This document shows, in pieces, positions 7,712-13,701 of a stretch of 21,004 nt of DNA. The stretch covers positions 1-21,004 of the forward strand of contig DATBDM010000207.1 in assembly GCA_036269915.1 (NCBI GenBank), given 5' to 3'. The position numbers and the translations under genes were made by a program. This DNA comes from DATBDM01 sp036269915. Its GTDB lineage: Bacteria > Actinomycetota > Thermoleophilia > Solirubrobacterales > Solirubrobacteraceae. Within the stretch, counting starts at the first letter, position 1. Each line of letters starts with the position of its first letter. A model generated the notes under the pieces. That model saw only the letters and a list, made by a program, of their open reading frames with translations, had not been told where the DNA came from and searched no databases.

Positions 7712-7717
7712 AGGGTA
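7712..7717 (-). promoter_or_regulatory. candidate -10 box for leaderless egtB
   Basis: TACCCT on the minus strand fits TANNNT and ends 8 nt before the ATG at 7703. There is no Shine-Dalgarno, which suggests a leaderless mRNA. It lies in the 67-bp divergent gap between egtB and the deacetylase gene. No -35 box is evident. Confidence 0.45.
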
Positions 7718-7770
7718 CAACGCCCGCCGGGTCAGGGGTGTGAAGGGGTCGCGCCTGCCACCCTGCATGC

Positions 7771-8379
7771 GTGCCGCGCCTGGCGCTCACCTTCGACGAC
7801 GGTCCCGATCCCCGCGGGACGCCCGCCGTGCTCGAGGCGCTCGCCCGAGCCGGCGCGTCCGCGACGTTCTTCGTGCTCGGCGAGCGCGCCGCCGAGCACC
7901 CGTCGCTGCTCGCCGAGATCCGCGCGGACGGGCACGACGTGCAGCTCCACGGCTTCGCGCACCTGCGCCACCGCGACTGCGACCGGGCGCTCGTGGCCGC
8001 GGACCTCCAGCGGGCGCTCGGCGCGCTCGGCGCCGTCGGCATCGCCCCCTCGCGCTGGCGCGTGCCCTGGGGCATGCTCGCCCCGTTCTCGGCGGAGCTC
8101 GCCGCGGCAAGCGGCCTGACGCTGACGGGCTGGACGCTCGACACGCGCGACTGGGACGGCGGCTCCGCGAAGGCGCTGCTCGGTCGCGTCGTGCGGGGCC
8201 TCGCCGGCGGCGGCGTGGTGCTGGCGCACGACGGCGTCGGGCCGGGCGCGCTGCGCGAGGACGCCGCCGCGACGGCGGCGTTCGTCGGCCCGCTCGTCCG
8301 CGCCGCCCGCCGGCGCGGCCTCGAGCCGGGGCCGCTCACGGCGGACTGGCCGGTCAGGCCGGACAACCCGGACGCGTGA
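7771..8379 (+). CDS. polysaccharide deacetylase family protein (NodB/CE4 fold)
   Basis: This is a metal-dependent N- or O-deacetylase of carbohydrate esterase family 4, 202 residues long. All five CE4 motifs are visible: TFDDGPD (7-13, catalytic aspartate and metal Asp), His60-GFA-His64 as the metal HxxxH, RVPWG (97-101), DTRDWDG (124-130) and VVLAHDG (149-155). There is no signal peptide or membrane anchor and the NodB core starts at residue 3, so it should act in the cytoplasm on a small or lipid-linked sugar rather than on cell-wall polymer. It is the first gene of a five-gene operon and its stop overlaps the next GTG. The GTG at 7771 lacks a Shine-Dalgarno; CACCCT ends 6 nt upstream and is a one-mismatch TANNNT. 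Family sure; the substrate, an N-acetyl amino sugar, is inferred. Confidence 0.9.
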   Translation: MPRLALTFDDGPDPRGTPAVLEALARAGASATFFVLGERAAEHPSLLAEIRADGHDVQLHGFAHLRHRDCDRALVAADLQRALGALGAVGIAPSRWRVPWGMLAPFSAELAAASGLTLTGWTLDTRDWDGGSAKALLGRVVRGLAGGGVVLAHDGVGPGALREDAAATAAFVGPLVRAARRRGLEPGPLTADWPVRPDNPDA

Positions 8380-9482
8380 GCGTTCGCCGCCCGGGTAGCA
8401 GGGCACCCGTGGCGTCCGTGTCACCCGCGCTCCCGCGTGTCCGCCTCCCGCTGACGGGTGCGCTGCTCGATGCGGTCGCCGCCGGCGCCGCCGAGCGCGA
8501 CGCCGCCCCGGCGTTCCCCCGCGAGGCGCTCGACCGGCTCGCCGCCGCGGGCGCCCTCACCCTGACGCTGCCGCTGGCCGCCACCCGCGCCGAGGAGTGG
8601 GGCGCGGTCCGCGCCGTCGCCGCCGCCGACGGCTCGGTCGGGCGCATCTACGAGGGGCACCTGAACGCCGTGGAGCGCCTCGCCATCTCGCTCTCCGACC
8701 CCCTGCGCGCCGCCGAGCTCGAGGCCGTCGCCCGCGGCGAGCGCCGCCTCGGCGTATGGGGCGCCGACCCCGCGGCAGGCGAGGGCGAGCCCGCGGCCCT
8801 GGCCCCCGCCGGCGACGGCTGGACCCTGCGGGGCACGAAGGTCTTCTGCTCGGGCGCCGGCGGCCTCGACCGCGCGCTGGTCACGGCCGGGCATCCCGAA
8901 GGCGGCGCGCCACGGCTCGCGTACGTCGACCTCACCGGCGGCGTCGAGATCGACCGCTCCTGGTACCGCGGCGGCGGCATGCGCGCGTCCGAGAGCCATC
9001 GCGTGCACTTCCACGATGCGCCGGTCCTCGCCCTGCTCGGCGGGCCGGGAGAGCTGGTGCGCGAGCCCTGGTTCGCGCGCGACGCCATCCGCACCGCCGC
9101 CGCCTGGGCCGGGTTGATCGACGCCGCGGCGCGGTCCGCGCTCGCCGACCTCGCCGCCAAGCCCGAGACGGACGACCTGCGCGCACTCGCCGCCGGCCGG
9201 ATCGCCGCCGCGCTCGCGACGATCGACCGCTGGTTCGAGCACGCCGCGGCCGCCGGTCCCGACGAGGACCTCGCCACCACCGCCGTGCTGCTGCGCAGCG
9301 CGGTCGCCGACGCCGGCCGCACGGTGCTGGAGGAGGCCGGCCGCGCCTGCGGCTCGCGCCCGTTCGCGACCGGCTCGGCGCTCGACCGCGCGCGCCGCGA
9401 CTTCGAGCTGTTCGTGCTCCAGCACCGGCTCGACCCGCTGCTCGCCCGCACGGGACGCGCCGCGGTGGAGGCGGCGCGGTGA
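8376..9482 (+). CDS. acyl-CoA dehydrogenase-fold flavoprotein of unknown substrate
   Basis: This 368-residue protein has the ACAD fold but is divergent. The middle domain retains GTKVFCSGAG (153-162) and GMRASESHRVHFHDAPV (201-217), which resemble the GxKxFxSGA and GMRGS..V.F..V motifs. The C-terminal helical half (about 230-368) lacks the RxxFG..Q FAD-bridging motif and an identifiable catalytic glutamate loop. It may not be a fatty acyl-CoA dehydrogenase: ACAD-fold enzymes include flavin monooxygenases such as DszC and the amino-sugar N-oxygenases. Lying between a deacetylase and a NodS-type methyltransferase, an amino-sugar or acyl-amine substrate is plausible (inference). The start is taken as the GTG at 8376, which overlaps the previous stop as GTGA; the GTG at 8409 is an alternative. 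Confidence 0.8.
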   Translation: MSVRRPGSRAPVASVSPALPRVRLPLTGALLDAVAAGAAERDAAPAFPREALDRLAAAGALTLTLPLAATRAEEWGAVRAVAAADGSVGRIYEGHLNAVERLAISLSDPLRAAELEAVARGERRLGVWGADPAAGEGEPAALAPAGDGWTLRGTKVFCSGAGGLDRALVTAGHPEGGAPRLAYVDLTGGVEIDRSWYRGGGMRASESHRVHFHDAPVLALLGGPGELVREPWFARDAIRTAAAWAGLIDAAARSALADLAAKPETDDLRALAAGRIAAALATIDRWFEHAAAAGPDEDLATTAVLLRSAVADAGRTVLEEAGRACGSRPFATGSALDRARRDFELFVLQHRLDPLLARTGRAAVEAAR

Positions 9483-10051
9483 GGGAGCGGATCCGGCCCG
9501 GCTACTTCGAGCGCCTGTACGCGCAGGACGCCGATCCCTGGTCGTTCGCCTCGAGCCCGTACGAGGCGGCCAAGTACGACGCGACGATCGCGGCGCTGGA
9601 CAGCCGGCGCTTCGGCTCGGCGCTCGAGCTCGGCGCCTCGATCGGCGTGCTCAGCGCCCGGCTCGCGCCGCTCTGCGACGCGCTGCTGGCGATCGACGTG
9701 GCCGAGCCCGCGCTCGAGCGCGCCCGCGAGCGGCTCGCCGGCGCGGCGAACGTGCGCTTCGAGCGCCGCGAGATCCCCGAGGAGTTCCCGGCCGGCCCGT
9801 TCGAGCTGATCGTCGCCTCGGAGGTCCTCTACTACCTCGACGAGCCCGCCTTCGCCGCGACGCTCGACGCGGTCGACCGCGAGCTCGCCGCGGGCGGGGT
9901 GCTGCTCGCCGTCCACTGGCGGCCCGCGACCGAGACCTATCCGCTGCGCGGCGACGAGGTCCATGCGGCGCTCGCCGAGCGCTTCGGCCCGGCCGCCGTC
10001 TCGCGACGGACCGACGAGTACGCCCTCGACCGCTTCGACCGGCCGGCGTGA
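9479..10051 (+). CDS. NodS-type SAM-dependent methyltransferase
   Basis: This class I methyltransferase of 190 residues begins VRERIRPGYFERLYAQDADPW. The YF..LY..D.DPW..A.SPYE..KY.AT N-terminal signature (9-36) is characteristic of the NodS branch, which N-methylates a de-N-acetylated chito-oligosaccharide in rhizobia. SAM motif I is LELGASIGVLS (49-59), followed by the acidic AIDVAEPALERAR segment (71-83) and the post-motif VASEVLYYLDEP (112-123). It should act in the cytoplasm. The GTG at 9479 overlaps the preceding stop as GTGA, and its own stop overlaps the next GTG. With a NodB-like deacetylase two genes upstream, N-methylation of a freed amino group is the attractive reading. The family is well supported, the substrate is not. 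Confidence 0.88.
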   Translation: MRERIRPGYFERLYAQDADPWSFASSPYEAAKYDATIAALDSRRFGSALELGASIGVLSARLAPLCDALLAIDVAEPALERARERLAGAANVRFERREIPEEFPAGPFELIVASEVLYYLDEPAFAATLDAVDRELAAGGVLLAVHWRPATETYPLRGDEVHAALAERFGPAAVSRRTDEYALDRFDRPA

Positions 10052-11214
10052 GCGCGGCGCGACGGCTCGTCATCGCGGGAGGCGGGCCGGCCGCGCTCGC
10101 GGCGGCACGCGGCTACCGCGACACGGGCGGGGACGGCGACGTCGTCCTGGTCACGCCCGAGCTCTCGGTCCCCTACCGCCGCCCGCCACTCTCCAAGGAC
10201 TACCTGCGTGGTGCGCTCGACGAGTCCGAGCTGCCGATCGAGCCCGAGGCCTGGTACGCCGAGCACGACGTCGAGGTCCGGCTCGGCGACGCCGCCGCAC
10301 GGCTGGACCCCGAGACCCGCACGGTCGCGCTCGCCGGCGGCGGGCTCCTGCGCTACGACGCCTGCGTGCTCGCGACCGGCGCCGCGCCGGCGCGGCTGCC
10401 GGTGGCCGGGGCCGAGCACCGCCGGATCCGCGTGCTCCGCTCGCTCGCCGAGGCCCGCGCGCTGCGCGAGCGGGCGGAGACGGCCGAGCGCGCGGTCGTG
10501 GTCGGCTCGGGCTTCATCGGCTGCGAGGCCGCCGCCTCGCTGTCGATGCGCGGCGTTGCCGTCACGCTCGTCTCCGACGAGGACATCCCGCACGCGACGC
10601 GCCTCGGCGAGGAGGCCGGACGGCGGATCCAGGGCTGGCTCGAGGAGCACCGCGTCCAGCTGGAGCTCGGCCACGGCGTCGACGCCATCGAGCGGGGCGT
10701 GACCGTGCGCACGCCGGCGACGACGCTGCCCGACGCCGACCTCGTGCTGATGGCGTCCGGCGTCACGCCCCGCGGCGACCTCGCCGCGGCCGCCGGGCTC
10801 GCGACGCACGCGGGCCGGATCGTCGTCGACGAGCGCATGCGGACCAGCGCGGACGGCGTGCTCGCCGCCGGCGACGTCGCGTGGGCGCGCAACGCGGCCG
10901 CGGGCCGCCACCTCGCCGTCGAGCACTGGGGCGACGCGCTGGCGATGGGCGAGGTCGCCGGGCGCACCGCCGCCGGCGCGGACGCCACCTGGGCCGAGGC
11001 CCCCGGCTTCTGGTCGACGATCGGCACCCGCACGCTCAAGTACGCGGCCTGGGGCGACGGCTACGACGAGGCGCGCTTCGCGCAGCGCCCGGCCGGCGGC
11101 TGGAGCGTCTGGTACGGCCGCGACGGCGTCACGGTCGGCGTGCTCGCCCACGACGCCGACGAGGACTACGAGCACGGGCGCGAGCTCGTGGAGAGCGGAG
11201 CGCCGCTGCCGTGA
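10048..11214 (+). CDS. FAD-dependent pyridine nucleotide-disulfide oxidoreductase, ferredoxin reductase-like
   Basis: This 388-residue flavoprotein has two Rossmann motifs: the N-terminal FAD site GGGPAALAAARGYR (11-24) and the central NAD(P)H site VVVGSGFIGCEAA (about 151-163). RRPPLSK (44-50) is typical of BphA4/rubredoxin- and ferredoxin-reductase relatives. The second FAD motif VLAAGDVA is in the C-terminal third. There is no CxxxxC redox disulfide, so it should pass electrons from NAD(P)H to an iron-sulfur or flavin partner. No ferredoxin gene is adjacent; the ACAD-fold protein two genes upstream could be the recipient (inference). GTGA overlaps occur at both ends (10048-10051 and 11211-11214), making it integral to the operon. 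Confidence 0.9.
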   Translation: MSAARRLVIAGGGPAALAAARGYRDTGGDGDVVLVTPELSVPYRRPPLSKDYLRGALDESELPIEPEAWYAEHDVEVRLGDAAARLDPETRTVALAGGGLLRYDACVLATGAAPARLPVAGAEHRRIRVLRSLAEARALRERAETAERAVVVGSGFIGCEAAASLSMRGVAVTLVSDEDIPHATRLGEEAGRRIQGWLEEHRVQLELGHGVDAIERGVTVRTPATTLPDADLVLMASGVTPRGDLAAAAGLATHAGRIVVDERMRTSADGVLAAGDVAWARNAAAGRHLAVEHWGDALAMGEVAGRTAAGADATWAEAPGFWSTIGTRTLKYAAWGDGYDEARFAQRPAGGWSVWYGRDGVTVGVLAHDADEDYEHGRELVESGAPLP

Positions 11215-12893
11215 CCGCGCTGCCGCCGCCCGACCCACGGCTGCGCGCGAGCGTCGTCGTACCGGCGCGCGACGAGGAGGCGCTCGTCGGCCGCTGCGTG
11301 CGTGCGCTCGCGGCCCAGCGGGGCGTCGCCCCCGCGGTCTACGAGGTGCTGCTCGTGCTCGACCGCTGCACCGACGGCACCGCCGAGGCCGCCCGCGCCG
11401 CAGCCGACCGGCACCCCGGCCTGCGCCTGCACCTGCTCGACGCGCCGACGCCGGGCGTCGGCCACGCGCGCCGAGCCGGCATGGACCTGGCCTGCGCGCG
11501 GCTGCTCGCCGTGCACCGTCCGGACGGCCTGATCGCCTCGACCGACGCGGACTCCGAGCCCGACCCCGACTGGCTGCGCGTCCAGCTCGACGCCGTCGCG
11601 CAGGGCGCCCGGGCGATCGGCGGCCGCGTCGAGCTCTCCGGCGCCGACCGCGCCGCGCTGCCGCCGCTCGCGCTCGCCCGGCGCGAGCGCGAGGCGCGCG
11701 AGCGGCTGGCGCGGGCCCGCGAGCGCGCGGACGCGCACGCGCGCGTCGAGCACCACCAGTTCTCCGGCGCCTCGCTCGGCGTCACCGCCGCGGTCTACGA
11801 GGCCGTGGGGCGCATGCCGCCGCGGATCGCGCTCGAGGACGAGGGCTTCGAGCGCCTGCTCGAGCGTCACGGCATCGCGATCCAGCGGCTCGCCGACGTC
11901 CGCGTCACGACCTCCGGCCGGCGCGAGGCGCGCGCCGTCCGCGGGCTGGCCGTCGACCTGCGGCGCTCGTGGTGGCAGGCGGAGCGCTCCTACCGCGGTG
12001 TCGACTTCACCCTCGAGCGCCTGCTCGCCGCCAAGCGGCGCAGCGTCTCGCTCGTGCTTCCGGCGCGCGAGGTCGCCGGCACGATCGGGGCCGTGCTCGA
12101 CGCGATCGGCCCGCTGTCGGCCGCCGGGCTCGTCGACGAGGTGGTGGTGCTCGACGCCGCATCGCGCGACGGCACTGCGGCGATCGCGGCGGCGCGCGGA
12201 GCCCGCGTGCTCGACGAGTCGACCGTGCTGCCCGAGCACGGCTCCGCGCTCGGCAAGGGCGACGCGATGTGGCGCGGCGTGTCGGCCACGCGCGGCGAGG
12301 TCGTCGCCTTCCTCGACACCGACACGGAGGACTTCCACGCCGGCTTCGTGCTCGGGCTGCTCGGCCCGATCCTGTGCGAGCCGGAGGTCGGGTTCGTCAA
12401 GGGCGCGTTCCGGCGCCCGCTGCGCATCGGCGACACCGTCGTCGCCGACGGCGGCGGCCGCGTGACCGAGCTCGTCGCGCGCCCGTTCCTGAACCTGCAC
12501 GTGCCGGAGCTCGCCGTCTTCCGGCAGCCGCTGGCCGGCGAGATCGCCGCCGACCGGTCGCTGCTCGAGCGCCTGCCCTTCCCCGTCGGCTACGGGATCG
12601 AGATCGCGATGCTGATCGATGCGCTGCGCGAAGTCGGGCTCGAGCGCATGGCCCAGGTCGACCTCGGGACGCGCCAGAACCGACACCAGCCGTTGCGCGA
12701 GCTGAGCGCCATGGCGCTCGCGGTCCTCGCCGCCGCCGAGCGCCGCGTGCACGGCGCCGACGCCGTCGACGCCGCGGCGCCCGGCCCGCTGCTCGTCCCC
12801 GACGGCGCCGATCTCGTCCCGCGCTTCGTCATGCTCGACGAGCGCCCGCCGCTGCGCTCGCTGCGGGGTGCCGCGGAGGAGTCCGCGGCCTAG
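11211..12893 (+). CDS. gpgS: fusion of a GT2 glycosyltransferase with glucosyl-3-phosphoglycerate synthase (GpgS, GT81)
   Basis: This 560-residue protein contains two GT-A glycosyltransferases. The first (about 12-240) starts RASVVVPARDEEALVGRC, has LVLDRCTDGT (48-57), the metal-binding region TDADSEPD (111-118) and LEDEGF (208-213). The second (about 262-512) is a GpgS: LLAAKRRSVSLVLPA (271-285), GLVDEVVVLDAASRDGT (306-322), GKGDAMWRG (348-356), DTDTED (369-374), KGAFRRPL (397-404), GGGRVTELVARPF (414-426) and GYGIEIAMLID (460-470). GpgS makes glucosyl-3-phosphoglycerate from an NDP-glucose, the first step to glucosylglycerate or methylglucose lipopolysaccharide. Free-standing GpgS is about 320 residues, so a fusion is unusual. 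No phosphatase (GpgP) is visible. The GTG at 11211 overlaps the previous stop; its TAG shares CTAG with the convergent regulator gene. Confidence 0.9.
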   Translation: MTALPPPDPRLRASVVVPARDEEALVGRCVRALAAQRGVAPAVYEVLLVLDRCTDGTAEAARAAADRHPGLRLHLLDAPTPGVGHARRAGMDLACARLLAVHRPDGLIASTDADSEPDPDWLRVQLDAVAQGARAIGGRVELSGADRAALPPLALARREREARERLARARERADAHARVEHHQFSGASLGVTAAVYEAVGRMPPRIALEDEGFERLLERHGIAIQRLADVRVTTSGRREARAVRGLAVDLRRSWWQAERSYRGVDFTLERLLAAKRRSVSLVLPAREVAGTIGAVLDAIGPLSAAGLVDEVVVLDAASRDGTAAIAAARGARVLDESTVLPEHGSALGKGDAMWRGVSATRGEVVAFLDTDTEDFHAGFVLGLLGPILCEPEVGFVKGAFRRPLRIGDTVVADGGGRVTELVARPFLNLHVPELAVFRQPLAGEIAADRSLLERLPFPVGYGIEIAMLIDALREVGLERMAQVDLGTRQNRHQPLRELSAMALAVLAAAERRVHGADAVDAAAPGPLLVPDGADLVPRFVMLDERPPLRSLRGAAEESAA

Positions 12894-13528
12894 CTCGAGG
12901 TCGAGCGCGTGCTCCGCCGGCGCTTCTTCGGCGCCGGGCGCTCCTCCCCCGCCGCCTCGGTTAGCCGCACCGCCTCGAACAGCAGCACGCCGATGCCGGC
13001 GTCGACCGGCTCGTCGCCGTCCTTCGCGAGCCGCGCGGCTGAGTCGGCGGCGATCTTGTCGGCCTGCTCGAGCAGCCTCGTGCACGCCTTCGAGAGCGCG
13101 GCGAAGCCCTTGGCGTCGAGCCGCACGGAGCGCCGCTCGAGGTGGGCGTCCTCGCGGTCGAAGCCGCCCGCGGCGGCGGAGCTGCGCGCGTACTCGTCGA
13201 TGATCTGCAGGTCTGAGCCGACCGCGGCCTGGCGCGCGATCGGCGACGCCTGGGACCAGTCGGCCCCGGTGAGCCCCGGCCGCGCGGTCGCGCGGTAGTA
13301 GTGCTCGATCGCTCCGCGGACGGGGCGTTCGTCGACGAGCTCGATCAACCCGAGCCGCTCGAGCGTGCGCACGTGGTACGCGGTCGTGCCCAGCGTGGCG
13401 CCGAGCAGCTCGGCGAGCTCGCGCGGGCTGGACTTGCGCTCGCGCAGCATCGCGAGGATGCGCACCCGCAGCGGGTGGCTCATCGCCTTCACGTAGCGCG
13501 GGTCGTCAATGCTCTTGATCGGTCTCAA
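12890..13528 (-). CDS. ArsR-like winged-helix transcriptional regulator
   Basis: This 212-residue regulator has an N-terminal winged helix (about 8-80). It opens DDPRYVKAMSHPLRVRILAML, continues with a recognition region LGATLGTTAYHVRTLERLGLI, and has a wing containing ERPVRGAIEHYYRA. The remainder (about 90-195) is helical and of unknown ligand; the tail KKRRRSTRSTSS is very basic. It diverges from the DHA2 efflux pump and is the natural candidate to control it. The chosen start is the TTG at 13528 with GAGG 5 nt upstream. The M16 ATG (MSHPLRV) would cut into the DNA-binding domain and is less likely. Its stop overlaps the convergent GpgS fusion stop by 4 bp. Confidence 0.82.
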   Translation of the reverse strand: MRPIKSIDDPRYVKAMSHPLRVRILAMLRERKSSPRELAELLGATLGTTAYHVRTLERLGLIELVDERPVRGAIEHYYRATARPGLTGADWSQASPIARQAAVGSDLQIIDEYARSSAAAGGFDREDAHLERRSVRLDAKGFAALSKACTRLLEQADKIAADSAARLAKDGDEPVDAGIGVLLFEAVRLTEAAGEERPAPKKRRRSTRSTSS

Positions 13529-13540
13529 TGGCCTCGAACC

Positions 13541-13560
13541 GGGGTCTCGAATGTGACCCC
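13541..13560. promoter_or_regulatory. inverted repeat in the ArsR-like gene leader
   Basis: GGGGTC-N8-GACCCC is a perfect 6-bp inverted repeat 13 bp upstream of the TTG start of the regulator. It could be an autoregulatory operator or an mRNA hairpin near the ribosome-binding site. Function is inferred from position only. Confidence 0.4.
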
Positions 13561-13599
13561 GGTGATCATCTCAAGAAATAGTGAGGAGATGAGCACTGG

Positions 13600-13612
13600 T
13601 CCAATCATTGGA
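13600..13612. promoter_or_regulatory. palindrome TCCAAT-c-ATTGGA in the divergent promoter region
   Basis: This perfect 6-bp inverted repeat has a single central base and lies in the middle of the 173-bp divergent region. It overlaps a possible minus-strand -35 box (TTGGAC) for the ArsR-like gene. It differs in sequence from the two operator copies on the pump promoter, so a different protein or a non-regulatory origin is possible. Confidence 0.4.
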
Positions 13613-13626
13613 TTTGGGCCGAGTGG

Positions 13627-13655
13627 TTGACAGGCTGGGGTTGTGAGTGCATACT
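13627..13655 (+). promoter_or_regulatory. sigma-70-type promoter of the DHA2 efflux gene
   Basis: A perfect TTGACA -35 box (13627-13632) and CATACT as -10 (13650-13655) are separated by 17 bp. Transcription should start near 13662, giving a leader of about 40 nt with a GGAGG Shine-Dalgarno before the ATG at 13702. The -10 box lies inside the first operator. Confidence 0.75.
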
Positions 13656-13662
13656 CACAACC
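13639..13662. promoter_or_regulatory. operator 1: 10-bp perfect inverted repeat over the -10 box
   Basis: GGTTGTGAGT-N4-ACTCACAACC has perfect 10-bp arms and covers the -10 element, so a bound protein would block RNA polymerase. The likely ligand is the divergent ArsR-like regulator (inference from adjacency). Confidence 0.75.
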
Positions 13663-13667
13663 AATGC

Positions 13668-13681
13668 TGAGTGATCACTCA
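13668..13681. promoter_or_regulatory. operator 2: perfect 14-bp palindrome downstream of the start site
   Basis: TGAGTGATCACTCA is fully palindromic and repeats the TGAGT-N4-ACTCACAA core of operator 1, with centres exactly 24 bp apart. It lies at about +7 to +20 of the predicted transcript. Confidence 0.7.
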
Positions 13682-13701
13682 CAAGTCCACTGGAGGACCT
13701 C

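Noticed and set aside
11166..13085. Minus-strand open frame of 639 codons
   Set aside because: It is antisense to the GT2-GpgS fusion, which carries unmistakable catalytic motifs; the antisense reading has none.
13301..13630. Plus-strand open frame of 109 codons in the divergent regulatory region
   Set aside because: It is antisense to the ArsR-like HTH region and runs across the promoter; no family resemblance and no ribosome-binding site.
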